Assembly (NCBI GenBank): GCA_031254095.1
Contig: JAIRVC010000026.1
Span: 1 to 9,615, forward strand
Length of the DNA stretch: 9,615 nt
Direction: 5' to 3'
Source: Acidobacteriota bacterium
GTDB lineage: Bacteria > Acidobacteriota > UBA6911
Of the stretch, positions 1 to 7,452 are shown one piece after another. The notes beneath the pieces are model-generated. The model ran no database searches, was not told the DNA's origin, and saw only the letters and a program-made list of their open reading frames with translations. Every line of letters starts with the position of its first letter. The stretch's first letter is position 1. Made by a program: the position numbers and the translations under genes.

Positions 1-2
1 CG

Positions 3-3000
3 ATGGCGGAAATGAACATGCAAAAGAATTATTCAATCGCGGCGGGAATTATTATCGGTATTGCCGAACTGCTGGTTTTAGCAGTGTTGTTATTGCGAAA
101 CCGATATGAACAGCGCCAGCTTGAAGGAATGCTGGAAGAAATGGCGGAGAAACGCGAGGAGGCAAAAGCCGCTTCAATCGCCAAATCCGTGTTTCTTGAT
201 ACCATGAGCCATGAAATGAGAACGCCGCTTAACGCGATTACGGGAATGACGTCTGTAGGGCGGCTGGCATCCGGGGTCGAGAAGAAGAATTTTTCTTTTG
301 ATAAAATCGAGGAAGCGTCTGTACATCTGCTGGGTATTATCAATGATATTTTAGACATGTCAAAAATGGAAGCCGATAAAATAGAGCTGTCGGTACGGGA
401 TGTCGATATTAACAGCATCGTTAAAAAAGCGGTTAATATCATTAATTTTCCTCTGCATGAGAAAAAGCAAAAACTGCGCGTATCAATCAATGAAAATATT
501 CCCGCCAACCTGCAGGGAGATGATCAAAGGCTGGTTCAAGTGATCACAAACCTGCTCGGCAACGCGGTAAAATTTACGCCTGAAAATGGAGTGATTTGCC
601 TGAACGCGCGTTTGCTGATTGACGATGGCGGCATTCCCGGCCTGAAAGCTTCTTACGACGCCGGCGGAACCTCCGGATCCGCATGTACGGTTCAATTTGA
701 GGTATCCGATACAGGGATCGGAATCAGCGCCGCCCAGCAAAAGCATCTGTTTGAATCCTTCGAGCAGATTGACAACAGCACTTCCCGTAAATTCGGGGGT
801 ACAGGACTCGGCCTTGCTATTACAAAACGGATTATTGAACTTATGGGCGGCCGGATATGGATCGAATCGGAGTCTGGAGAAGGTTCAACCTTTTTCTTTA
901 CTGTTCGTTTAAATCAAATTGAAACGATAAATGAGCATATTCAAACCGGTGTTGCCGCTTCAGGCGGCGGCAGCCCGGGCAGCCGCGTAGAGGCACACGA
1001 CAATTACTCTCCGTATAAGGGGCGGCGCGTATTGCTGGCGGAGGATGTGGATGTAAACAGGGAAATCGTACTGACGCTGTTAGAGCCGGCGGAACTTATT
1101 ATTGACTGCGCTGAAAACGGCGCCGAAGCGCTCAGGATGTTCAGTGAAACCCCGGATGCTTATGACATGATTTTTATGGATATACAGATGCCGGAAATGG
1201 ACGGCCTGGAGGCCACGCGGCGGATTCGGGCGCTGGATATGCCAAAAGCAAAAAACATCCCCATTGTAGCCATGACCGCCAATGTTTTTCATGATGATGT
1301 AGAAAGATGCCTTATGGCGGGTATGAACGCTCATATAAGCAAGCCTTTGGATATGAATATCGTATTCGGAGCGCTGCATAAATACTTGCAAAAGAACAAA
1401 AATGATTACCGGGGAGCGAAAGATCGCAAGGGAATAAAAGAAACAATTAAAACAAGAATGGAGTTGTGTACAGGCTGTAACAGGTGCGTAAGAGAATGCC
1501 CTATGGAGACGGCAAATATAACGTATACCGATGAATACGGAGATATCAAGGTAAGACCGAACTATGCAGCCTGCATCAGTTGCGGGCGGTGCATTTCGGC
1601 GTGCAAACACGGCGCGAGGTATTACGAGGACGATACAAAACGTTTCTTTAAAGACCTGGCGGACGGCGTTCACATATCCCTGATCGCGGCTCCTTCTATC
1701 CGCACGAATATACCTGAATATAAAAGGCTGTTTACATACCTTAAAAGTATCGGCGTGAAAAAGATATATGATGTTTCGCTGGGCGCGGACATTTGTATTT
1801 GGGGGCACGTAAGATATATAACGGAAACAATGGATTCCGGCGAACATAACCGGCCTGCTCCGTTAATTACCCAGCCTTGCCCGGCAATCGTTACATATTG
1901 TGAAACGTACCGCCCTGATTTGCTGAAAAGATTATCGCCCATACATAGCCCAATGGGTTGCGTTTCGATATACATGAAAGAATATGAAGGCATAAATGAT
2001 CGTATTGCCGCGCTTTCTCCATGTATCGCAAAAGCGGTTGAATTTGAAAGTACGGAATTAGCGCAATATAATATTACGTTTCCTAATATTTTAGAATATA
2101 TAAAGGAACATGATATTATGCTGCCGGAAGAAGAAACCGAATTTGACCATGATGAAAGCGGTTTGGGTTCTTTATTCCCGATGCCCGGGGGATTGAAAGA
2201 GAATATTGAATTTTTCATGGGTAAAAAGCTCCGCATATCCAAAGCCGAAGGATATCATGTATACGAAAAATTAAATACTTACGCGGAGAAGACGGAAGAT
2301 CTGTTGCCGGATCTGTATGACGTGCTGAACTGTTCCGAGGGCTGCAATATAGGGCCTGCCTGTTCCCATAACAAAAGCATATTTGATATAGACAAAGCGA
2401 TGGATAACAGCAGAAAAGCCGCTACCGATAAAAGAAAAAAAGAGTTTTTTGATTCGGTTTATCGGAAGTATGACAGTACGTTTAATCTTTCTCTCTTTAC
2501 AAGAAAATACAGTCCGATTGGCGCCGCGTTTCAAAAGCTAAGGGAAAAGGATATTCATGACGCCTTTGAGCTGATGGATAAAATAGATTATGAAGATCAG
2601 CATATTGACTGCGGCGCGTGCGGTTCCGACTCCTGCTACGACATGGCAAGGAAAATTGCCCTTAATGTCAATATTCCGATGAATTGCATGGTAAAAGCGC
2701 TGAACGACATGAAAAACGAACATGTCGCGCTGGAGGCGGCGGAGCAGGCAAGCCTTGCCAAATCGGCGTTTTTGGCCAACATGAGTCACGAGATCAGAAC
2801 GCCGATGAACGCAATCATCGGTATGACTTCTATTGGGAAATCCTACGCCGGCTCGGAGAAACTATTGCAGTGTTTTTCCAAAATTGAAGCCGCGTCAACA
2901 CATCTTCTCGGCGTCATCAACGGTATTCTGGATATATCAAAAATTGAGTCGGGCAAATTTGAACTTTCACCGGTGGAATTCCAATTTGAAAACATGCTGC

Positions 3001-4274
3001 AGCAGGTTGTAACGGTAAATAATTTCCGCATCGAAGATAAGAAACAAAATCTTATGGTACATCTGGACAGCTCTATTCCAAAAGTGTTATTAGCGGATGA
3101 ACAGCGGCTGGCTCAGGTTATTACCAATTTATTCGGCAACGCGGTGAAATTTACGCCGGAGAACGGTTCTATCGGCATCAATACATATTTCCTCGGGGAG
3201 GAAGAAGGCGCCTGCACCATAAAGGTATCTGTCACCGATACGGGAATAGGAATCAGTTCCGAACAGAAAGCCCGTTTGTTTAAATCCTTCCAGCAGGCGG
3301 AGAGCAGCACGGCGCGCAAATTTGGCGGCACGGGTCTCGGACTCGCGATATCAAAAAGCATAGTGGAAATGATGGACGGAAAGATATGGGTTGAGTCGGA
3401 GCTTGGCAAAGGAGCTACATTCGCTTTTACGTTTCAGGCTAAACGAATCAGGGATAAAAAGGATTATTCCTCTGATTGGAACAACATCCGGATTCTTGCC
3501 ATAGACGACGACCCTGTCAGCCTGGAATATTTCTGTGACATTGTAAAAAGCCACGGCGCGAAATGCGACATGGCTCAAAGCGCCGGCGAAGCGCTTCTGG
3601 CTGTGAAGAAAAACGGCGCGTATGATTTGTATTTTATGGATTACCGGATACCCGGCATGGATGGCATAGAATTGACCCGTCTGCTGAAGGAGAAAGGAGG
3701 TAATCCTTTGGTTTTACTCTCCGCCGCCGATTGGAGCGAGATAGAGAGTGAGGCTATAAAAGCGGGCGTCGATAAATTTTTGTCTAAACCGCTGTTTCCG
3801 TCAAAGGTCGAAAGAGCGATAAACGAATGTATAGGAGCGGTCCGGCCGGAACAGGAAGATAAAGGCAAATATCCGGCGGTTGTTGATGATTTTGACGGAC
3901 GGCGTATTTTGCTCGCGGAAGATATCGAGATCAATCGTGAAATCGTTCTGGCGCTGCTTGAACCAACTCATCTGAAAATAGATTGCGCTGAAAACGGCGC
4001 CGAAGCGCTCAGGATGTTTTCTAAAGCTCCAAAAAAATATGACGCGATTTTTATGGATATTCAAATGCCGGAGATGGACGGTTATGAAGCGACGCGAAGG
4101 ATTCGCGCTATGGATATTCCGGAAGCGAAAGATATTCCCATCGTTGCCATGACCGCGAATGTTTTCAAGGAAGACATTGAAAAGTGCCTGGACGCCGGCA
4201 TGAACAGCCATCTTGGAAAACCGTTGGATCTTGATGAGGTTATGGATAAACTGCGAACATATTTGATAATTTAA
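3..4274 (+). CDS. Giant hybrid sensor histidine kinase with an embedded [FeFe]-hydrogenase-like iron-sulfur sensor domain (N-terminus possibly cut by the window)
   Basis: Predicted signalling kinase whose input is probably an iron-sulfur/H-cluster module. Domains in order (1423 aa): TM helix about 11-32; coiled coil about 36-60; HisKA with H70 in [11 protein letters not shown]; HATPase with N box near 183-195, DTGIGI at 236 and GGTGLGLA at 265; REC1 about 342-461 (D393, K447); ferredoxin with two CxxCxxCxxxC sets (C489/492/495/499 and C524/527/530/534); hydrogenase large-subunit-like domain about 552-800; PF04060-like 4Fe-4S domain (C870, C873, C878, C895); second HisKA (H929) and HATPase (DTGIGI at 1079, GGTGLGLA at 1108); REC2 about 1162-1278 (D1213, K1262); REC3 about 1301-1420 (D1352, K1406). 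All phosphotransfer residues look intact. The reading frame is open at the window edge and no ribosome binding site is visible, so an extracytoplasmic sensor could lie upstream. No DNA-binding or enzymatic output domain is present. Domain calls are strong; H2 as the signal is inference. Confidence 0.93.
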   Translation: MAEMNMQKNYSIAAGIIIGIAELLVLAVLLLRNRYEQRQLEGMLEEMAEKREEAKAASIAKSVFLDTMSHEMRTPLNAITGMTSVGRLASGVEKKNFSFDKIEEASVHLLGIINDILDMSKMEADKIELSVRDVDINSIVKKAVNIINFPLHEKKQKLRVSINENIPANLQGDDQRLVQVITNLLGNAVKFTPENGVICLNARLLIDDGGIPGLKASYDAGGTSGSACTVQFEVSDTGIGISAAQQKHLFESFEQIDNSTSRKFGGTGLGLAITKRIIELMGGRIWIESESGEGSTFFFTVRLNQIETINEHIQTGVAASGGGSPGSRVEAHDNYSPYKGRRVLLAEDVDVNREIVLTLLEPAELIIDCAENGAEALRMFSETPDAYDMIFMDIQMPEMDGLEATRRIRALDMPKAKNIPIVAMTANVFHDDVERCLMAGMNAHISKPLDMNIVFGALHKYLQKNKNDYRGAKDRKGIKETIKTRMELCTGCNRCVRECPMETANITYTDEYGDIKVRPNYAACISCGRCISACKHGARYYEDDTKRFFKDLADGVHISLIAAPSIRTNIPEYKRLFTYLKSIGVKKIYDVSLGADICIWGHVRYITETMDSGEHNRPAPLITQPCPAIVTYCETYRPDLLKRLSPIHSPMGCVSIYMKEYEGINDRIAALSPCIAKAVEFESTELAQYNITFPNILEYIKEHDIMLPEEETEFDHDESGLGSLFPMPGGLKENIEFFMGKKLRISKAEGYHVYEKLNTYAEKTEDLLPDLYDVLNCSEGCNIGPACSHNKSIFDIDKAMDNSRKAATDKRKKEFFDSVYRKYDSTFNLSLFTRKYSPIGAAFQKLREKDIHDAFELMDKIDYEDQHIDCGACGSDSCYDMARKIALNVNIPMNCMVKALNDMKNEHVALEAAEQASLAKSAFLANMSHEIRTPMNAIIGMTSIGKSYAGSEKLLQCFSKIEAASTHLLGVINGILDISKIESGKFELSPVEFQFENMLQQVVTVNNFRIEDKKQNLMVHLDSSIPKVLLADEQRLAQVITNLFGNAVKFTPENGSIGINTYFLGEEEGACTIKVSVTDTGIGISSEQKARLFKSFQQAESSTARKFGGTGLGLAISKSIVEMMDGKIWVESELGKGATFAFTFQAKRIRDKKDYSSDWNNIRILAIDDDPVSLEYFCDIVKSHGAKCDMAQSAGEALLAVKKNGAYDLYFMDYRIPGMDGIELTRLLKEKGGNPLVLLSAADWSEIESEAIKAGVDKFLSKPLFPSKVERAINECIGAVRPEQEDKGKYPAVVDDFDGRRILLAEDIEINREIVLALLEPTHLKIDCAENGAEALRMFSKAPKKYDAIFMDIQMPEMDGYEATRRIRAMDIPEAKDIPIVAMTANVFKEDIEKCLDAGMNSHLGKPLDLDEVMDKLRTYLII
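1107..1141 (+). repeat. 35-bp exact direct repeat, copy 1 (in REC1)
   Basis: Positions 1107-1141 are identical to 3984-4018. They encode [12 protein letters not shown] in REC1, and the same peptide is encoded in REC3. The surrounding receiver domains are also highly alike but diverge at synonymous sites, so this is the best-conserved patch of an internal domain duplication. Confidence 0.85.
1455..2693 (+). other. Sensor core of the kinase: 2x[4Fe-4S] ferredoxin, H-cluster-like domain, PF04060-type 4Fe-4S domain
   Basis: This stretch encodes residues 485-897 and carries at least 16 cysteines in metal-binding patterns. The H-cluster ligands expected from the [FeFe]-hydrogenase family are present: C626 (TQPCPAI, motif L1), C674 (SPCIAK, motif L2), and C777 and C781 (CSEGC, motif L3). 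The first cysteine of the usual TSCCP motif, which relays protons in catalytic enzymes, is Pro625 here. The usual acidic ADLTxxEE stretch reads GADICIWGH. The glycine run after L3 is replaced by NIGPAC. The CxxC-x4-C-x16-C pattern at 870-895 is typical of the small 4Fe-4S domain of RnfB-like and sensory hydrogenase proteins. The order ferredoxin, H-cluster domain, 4Fe-4S domain, signalling domain is that of group C (putative sensory) hydrogenases. Whether a full di-iron subsite is assembled cannot be read from sequence. Confidence 0.88.
3984..4018 (+). repeat. 35-bp exact direct repeat, copy 2 (in REC3)
   Basis: Second copy of the 35-bp identity found at 1107-1141, located in the last receiver domain. 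The two copies are about 2.9 kb apart in the same orientation. Recombination between them would remove the whole sensor core and second kinase while keeping the reading frame, because the copies sit at equivalent codon positions. Confidence 0.85.
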
Positions 4275-4280
4275 ATTATC
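4265..4280 (+). other. 16-bp perfect palindrome over the kinase stop codon
   Basis: GATAATTTAAATTATC is perfectly self-complementary and includes the TAA stop at 4272-4274. A run of six T follows at 4290-4295. It could fold as a short AU-rich hairpin or serve as a binding site for a dimeric protein. It is too weak to call a terminator with confidence. Confidence 0.35.
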
Positions 4281-4324
4281 TTTGTAACCTTTTTTCAAAC
4301 CAATGCTTGGAAACACTCCTATAT

Positions 4325-4333
4325 AAAGAGGTG
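4325..4333 (+). promoter_or_regulatory. Ribosome binding site of the CobQ-like gene
   Basis: AAAGAGGTG lies 8 nt before the ATG at 4342 and fixes that start. I see no convincing sigma-A promoter in the 67-nt gap after the kinase gene and no room for a cobalamin riboswitch. The three-gene unit may therefore be co-transcribed with the kinase. Confidence 0.75.
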
Positions 4334-4341
4334 AAAACTGC

Positions 4342-5175
4342 ATGGCAAAACCGATCATGATCCAGGGTACGTCATCGGGCGTGGGTAAAACCATTCTGAC
4401 GATTGCGTTGTGCCGGATTTTCATGCAGGACGGCTATAAAGTCGCGCCGTTCAAGTCGCAGAACATGACGACGAACACGGCTCTCACAAGAAGCGGCGAA
4501 GAAATCGCCGTTTCTCAGATATTACAAGCTCGCGCGGCGGGAACCGACCCCGGCGCACTGATGAACCCCATCGTTTTGAAATATTCTCCAGACCGGCAAG
4601 GAACACTGGTCATACTTAATGGAAAACCACACGGCACAATCAATGCCCAAAATTATAAAGAAATCAGACAAAGCCTCATACCGGAAGTTAAAAAGGCTTA
4701 CACGGCGCTGGCTTCACAGTACGACATCATCGTAATCGAGGGGGCGGGAAGTCCGGTGGAACTGAACCTGAACAAAGATGATATGGTCAATATGGGGCTT
4801 GCCCGATACGTGAACGCCCCTGTACTACTTGCCGCCGACATCGACAGGGGCGGCATATTCGCGTCATTATATGGCACAGTTCAGCTTTTCGACGATTCTG
4901 AGCGCCGATATTTAAAAGCGGTCATCGTGAACCGCTTTAAGGGGAACGCATTGCATTTCACGGATGGCGTGACAATTCTCGAACGGATTACGGGGTTGCC
5001 GGTCGTCGGCGTCATTCCACAGATACCTTTTAATTTGCCGGAAGAAGACAGTATGTTTAACAACGACAACTCATTTGATGACGACTACGACAGTCAATTC
5101 GACCTTATCGCGGATCGCGTCAGAGAATCGCTCGATATGGACATGGTTTATCAAATCCTGAACAATGGAATTTAA
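4342..5175 (+). CDS. CobQ/CbiP-like ATP-dependent amide synthetase lacking the glutaminase domain
   Basis: 277 aa against roughly 500 for cobyric acid synthase, the enzyme that amidates the corrin side chains of cobalamin. Residues 1-236 match the CobQ N-terminal dethiobiotin-synthetase-like ATPase: P-loop GTSSGVGKT at 9-17, PFKSQNM at 36-42, VIEGAGSP at 131-138, DIDRGG at 166-171 and the PEEDS motif at 233-237, where the synthetase domain normally ends. The class I glutamine amidotransferase domain that should follow is absent. In its place is a short Asn/Asp-rich linker (about 239-252), then FDLIADRVRESLDMDMVYQI, which resembles the extreme C-terminal tail of full-length CobQ. Some conserved CobQ positions differ, for example EEIAVSQ where EMGRAQ is usual. 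It could be an ammonia-dependent ligase on another substrate or a decayed CobQ. No other cobalamin gene is nearby. The family call is solid; the substrate is unknown. Confidence 0.88.
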   Translation: MAKPIMIQGTSSGVGKTILTIALCRIFMQDGYKVAPFKSQNMTTNTALTRSGEEIAVSQILQARAAGTDPGALMNPIVLKYSPDRQGTLVILNGKPHGTINAQNYKEIRQSLIPEVKKAYTALASQYDIIVIEGAGSPVELNLNKDDMVNMGLARYVNAPVLLAADIDRGGIFASLYGTVQLFDDSERRYLKAVIVNRFKGNALHFTDGVTILERITGLPVVGVIPQIPFNLPEEDSMFNNDNSFDDDYDSQFDLIADRVRESLDMDMVYQILNNGI

Positions 5176-5177
5176 AC

Positions 5178-5858
5178 ATGAAAGGCAAAAAATTTATAGC
5201 GTCCTACAGCGGCGGGAAGGACAGCGTCCTTGCAATTTACAGGGCTATACAATCAGGGCTTGTCCCTTTGGGATTAATAACGACCTGCAATATCGAAGCG
5301 GGCCGCTCGTGGTTTCATGGTGTAACCGAAAATCTACTGCTGAAGGCTTCCGCGTCTTTGGGTATGCCCATAAATTTGGTTAAAACTTCCGGTGAACAAT
5401 ATGAAAAAAACTTTGAAAAGGCTCTTGCGGAAGCGAAAGACAATGGCGCGGAAGTTTGCGTGTTCGGCGATATTGATATTGAGGGTCATTTGGAATGGTG
5501 TACGTTACGCTGCGAGAGAACCGGGCTTACGCCATACTTCCCTCTATTGAATGAACGCAGAAAAAAATTGGTTTATGAGTTTATAGACTCCGGATTTTCG
5601 TCCGTCATCACGATTGTCAATACGAGCAAAATGTCCGATGAATTTCTCGGACAAATCCTGAGCAGAAAAGTCGCGGATGCCATAGAAGCAAGCGGCGCGG
5701 ACATCTGTGGTGAAAACGGCGAATATCATACGTTTACATTCGATGGGCCGATTTTTTCCGAGAAGATAGATTATATCGTAAAAGAACGGACGGAACGCGA
5801 ACCTTATGCCATCCTCAGCATCGACGGGAAAACAGAAAATGTTCAGGGAAGCGGATAA
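5178..5858 (+). CDS. Dph6-like PP-loop ATPase (diphthine-ammonia ligase family, ATP_bind_4)
   Basis: 226 aa, typical for a single-domain member. The N-type ATP-pyrophosphatase loop SGGKDS lies at 11-16. The family signature appears at 95-124 (VFGDIDIEGHLEW followed by CERTGLTPYFPLL) and at 178-193 (GENGEYHTFTFDGPIF). In archaea and eukaryotes this family uses ATP and ammonium to amidate diphthine on EF-2. Bacteria do not make diphthamide, so the bacterial substrate is unknown and the usual 'diphthine-ammonia ligase' label should not be taken as function. The ATG lies 2 nt after the CobQ-like stop with no strong ribosome binding site, which suggests translational coupling. Being next to a glutaminase-less CobQ-like ligase hints at a shared amidation pathway; this is inference. 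Confidence 0.9.
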   Translation: MKGKKFIASYSGGKDSVLAIYRAIQSGLVPLGLITTCNIEAGRSWFHGVTENLLLKASASLGMPINLVKTSGEQYEKNFEKALAEAKDNGAEVCVFGDIDIEGHLEWCTLRCERTGLTPYFPLLNERRKKLVYEFIDSGFSSVITIVNTSKMSDEFLGQILSRKVADAIEASGADICGENGEYHTFTFDGPIFSEKIDYIVKERTEREPYAILSIDGKTENVQGSG

Positions 5859-5863
5859 AAAGT

Positions 5864-6796
5864 ATGAATAAAGGCACGTCGTCTGAGCGGCGCAAAGATG
5901 CTCATATGGGCGCGGAACTCGCGGAGCAGCGGTTTGAAGATGTCGGGGACTTCCTGCCTGAACACACCTTTGAATGCGGTCAGTGTTTTCGCTGGCGCAG
6001 GGAAAATGACGGAAGTTACAGCGGCGTCGTTTCCGGAGCGCTTGCTAATCTTTCATACGCGCCTTACGCCGGCGAGATAAACCGCGGCGCGATTACGGTC
6101 AGGAGCGGCCTTTTCGCGGACGATCCCGTCCGCCGCGAACGATACTGGCGAAACTATCTCGACCTTGACCGCGACTACACCGCCGCCAAACAAATGCTCG
6201 CGGCAAACGACAAGGTTATGGCGCGCGCCATCGAAGCCGGCTGGGGCATTCGTATTCTGAATCAGGAAAAATGGGAAACTCTAGTTTCCTTCATTATTTC
6301 CCAAAACAACAACATCCCGCGCATTACAGGGTGCATAGAAAGCCTGTGCAGGCAGTTCGGCGCGCGCGCCGGCAGATTCGGAGACAGGGAGTATTACGCA
6401 TTCCCCGCCTTTTCGGATCTGGCGCGCCTTGACGCGGAAGACCTCGCCGCGTCAAGACTTGGATACAGGGCACGGTACATCGTGGATACCGCCGCCGCGG
6501 TATCGCTTGACGGCGGGGCGAAGCTTGAATCGGGCGGCAATCTGCCGATAAAGGAGATCGAATCGTATCTGCTCTCGCTGCCCGGCGTTGGCCCCAAGGT
6601 GGCCGGTTGCGTCCTTTTGTTCGCCATGAAAAAGACGGAGGCCTTTCCCGTAGATGTATGGGTAAAGCGCGTCATGAGCCGGTTCTACGGCATGGACGAA
6701 AATAATTTGCACGCGATAAAAGACTACGCCGCGCGGCATTTCGGAAACTGCGGCGGGCTCGCCCAGCAGTACCTTTTCAACTATATCCGCCAATAA
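5864..6796 (+). CDS. 8-oxoguanine DNA glycosylase/AP lyase, OGG1 type (HhH-GPD)
   Basis: 310 aa bifunctional base-excision enzyme of the OGG1 family, which removes 8-oxoguanine from DNA and cleaves the abasic site. The N-terminal OGG domain has FECGQCFRW at 36-44. SFIISQNNNIPRI at 142-154 matches the OGG1 NNNxxRI segment that contacts the damaged base. The helix-hairpin-helix LPGVGPKVAGC at 239-249 carries the catalytic lysine K245, and PVDVW at 262-266 carries the catalytic aspartate D264. Both residues needed for chemistry are therefore present. The ATG at 5864 is 5 nt after the Dph6-like stop, with GGGAAGCGG upstream as a plausible ribosome binding site. A second ATG at 5906 lies closer to the start of family similarity and could be used instead. 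The gene is visibly more GC-rich than its neighbours. Confidence 0.92.
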   Translation: MNKGTSSERRKDAHMGAELAEQRFEDVGDFLPEHTFECGQCFRWRRENDGSYSGVVSGALANLSYAPYAGEINRGAITVRSGLFADDPVRRERYWRNYLDLDRDYTAAKQMLAANDKVMARAIEAGWGIRILNQEKWETLVSFIISQNNNIPRITGCIESLCRQFGARAGRFGDREYYAFPAFSDLARLDAEDLAASRLGYRARYIVDTAAAVSLDGGAKLESGGNLPIKEIESYLLSLPGVGPKVAGCVLLFAMKKTEAFPVDVWVKRVMSRFYGMDENNLHAIKDYAARHFGNCGGLAQQYLFNYIRQ

Positions 6797-6848
6797 TCAA
6801 TAGCTCGTAACCTAAGAATGGTTCCCTGCGGATTTCCCGACCACTGAT

Positions 6849-7307
6849 TTATTCAGATATCCTGACGTATTCCCTGAACTGCCGGTCTTCTTCGCAGATG
6901 TGATGAATCCACCATTTTTTCAGGAATTCCATAAGCGCAGAAGGGTCCTTGTCCATCAAACTTCTCTTCCCGATGCTGAATTGCTTGGAAACCAGTTGAG
7001 CGTGAAGCTCCTTGTGGTAATTGATTTTCGGGTAATCGGTCCTGGCAAAAATGTCTTCCTCCACCCGGAAATGGATATGCGTGTAACTATTGAGCATATC
7101 TACTATTGACGCAAGCATCTCGTCAAGATAGTTATGCTGCATACCGTAATAAAGCGAATTGATGATAGTGACTATTCCCCTGTGCTGATCGTCAATAATG
7201 GGCACGCCCAAATTGTATTCAGGTTTCCAAACTACATATACGCTATTCTCCACAACGGTTAAATTATTTGGAGTTTTGACTTCTTCCTCGTTATTTGCCG
7301 CCGTCAT
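6849..7307 (-). CDS. Bacteriohemerythrin (di-iron O2-binding protein)
   Basis: 152 aa soluble four-helix-bundle protein that reversibly binds O2 at a non-heme di-iron site. All expected ligands are visible: H42 (DDQH), H79 and E83 (HFRVEE), H98 and H102 (HKELH), H136 and D141 (HICEED). The first about 18 residues are a polar extension before the conserved VWKPEYNLGVPIIDDQH region. The start is set at the ATG at 7307 because GGAGGG (complement of 7315-7320) lies 7 nt upstream; an in-frame TTG at 7328 would extend the protein by 7 residues but overlaps that site. It is transcribed convergently with the glycosylase gene and divergently from the padR operon. Likely roles are O2 buffering, delivery or sensing in an anaerobe; it has no attached signalling domain. 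Confidence 0.93.
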   Translation of the reverse strand: MTAANNEEEVKTPNNLTVVENSVYVVWKPEYNLGVPIIDDQHRGIVTIINSLYYGMQHNYLDEMLASIVDMLNSYTHIHFRVEEDIFARTDYPKINYHKELHAQLVSKQFSIGKRSLMDKDPSALMEFLKKWWIHHICEEDRQFREYVRISE

Positions 7308-7314
7308 TCTTCTG

Positions 7315-7320
7315 CCCTCC
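7315..7320 (-). promoter_or_regulatory. Ribosome binding site of the bacteriohemerythrin gene
   Basis: On the minus strand this reads GGAGGG, 7 nt before the ATG at 7307. It decides between the ATG and the upstream in-frame TTG at 7328. Confidence 0.7.
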
Positions 7321-7351
7321 CTGCGCAATCATCATAAATTACCCATCGGCG

Positions 7352-7380
7352 ATTTTACCGCTGCGTATGCCGCGATACAA
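7352..7380 (-). promoter_or_regulatory. Possible sigma-A promoter for the bacteriohemerythrin gene
   Basis: Read on the minus strand: -35 TTGTAT (7375-7380), 17-bp spacer, -10 TAAAAT (7352-7357), about 45 nt upstream of the ATG. The -10 matches the consensus at 5 of 6 positions, the -35 only at 3 of 6. Position and spacing support it, but it is a weak call. Confidence 0.35.
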
Positions 7381-7400
7381 CAACAATCCTATTTGAACCA

Positions 7401-7420
7401 GCGCATAACGGCGAATGCGC
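7401..7420. other. Inverted repeat in the divergent intergenic region
   Basis: GCGCAT (7401-7406) and ATGCGC (7415-7420) form a perfect 6-bp inverted repeat around an 8-nt loop. An overlapping alternative stem, CGGCG/CGCCG with a 4-nt loop (7409-7422), cannot form at the same time. The site lies upstream of both the hemerythrin and padR promoters. It could be an operator or an incidental GC-rich structure. Nothing else in the 7308-7440 spacer is interpretable. Confidence 0.3.
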
Positions 7421-7452
7421 CGGCGCCTTCGGTATTTTTCATATTTTAGTAC

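Noticed and set aside
1080..1847. 255-aa open frame on the minus strand
   Set aside because: It lies antisense to REC1 and the ferredoxin domain, whose motifs are clear. Its Cys/His/Arg-rich composition is typical of a shadow frame.
1455..2693. A catalytic [FeFe]-hydrogenase
   Set aside because: The proton-relay cysteine and acidic residues of catalytic enzymes are missing, and the domain is flanked by kinase domains, so a sensor role fits better.
4275..4341. Cobalamin riboswitch upstream of the CobQ-like gene
   Set aside because: The gap is only 67 nt, too short for the element, and no B12-box-like sequence is seen.
3801..4424. 207-aa open frame on the minus strand
   Set aside because: It is antisense to REC3 and runs across the gap into the CobQ-like start. 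The forward genes have full family motifs, and this frame has no recognisable domain.
6797..6848. Bidirectional terminator between the convergent glycosylase and hemerythrin genes
   Set aside because: Only a 4-bp CTGA/TCAG stem can be found, with no GC-rich hairpin and T-run. Not supportable.
7198..7449. 83-aa plus-strand frame ending in the divergent spacer
   Set aside because: Its first part is antisense to the hemerythrin N-terminus, it has no ribosome binding site, and I recognise no family in the spacer-encoded end. I considered a gene remnant but cannot support it.
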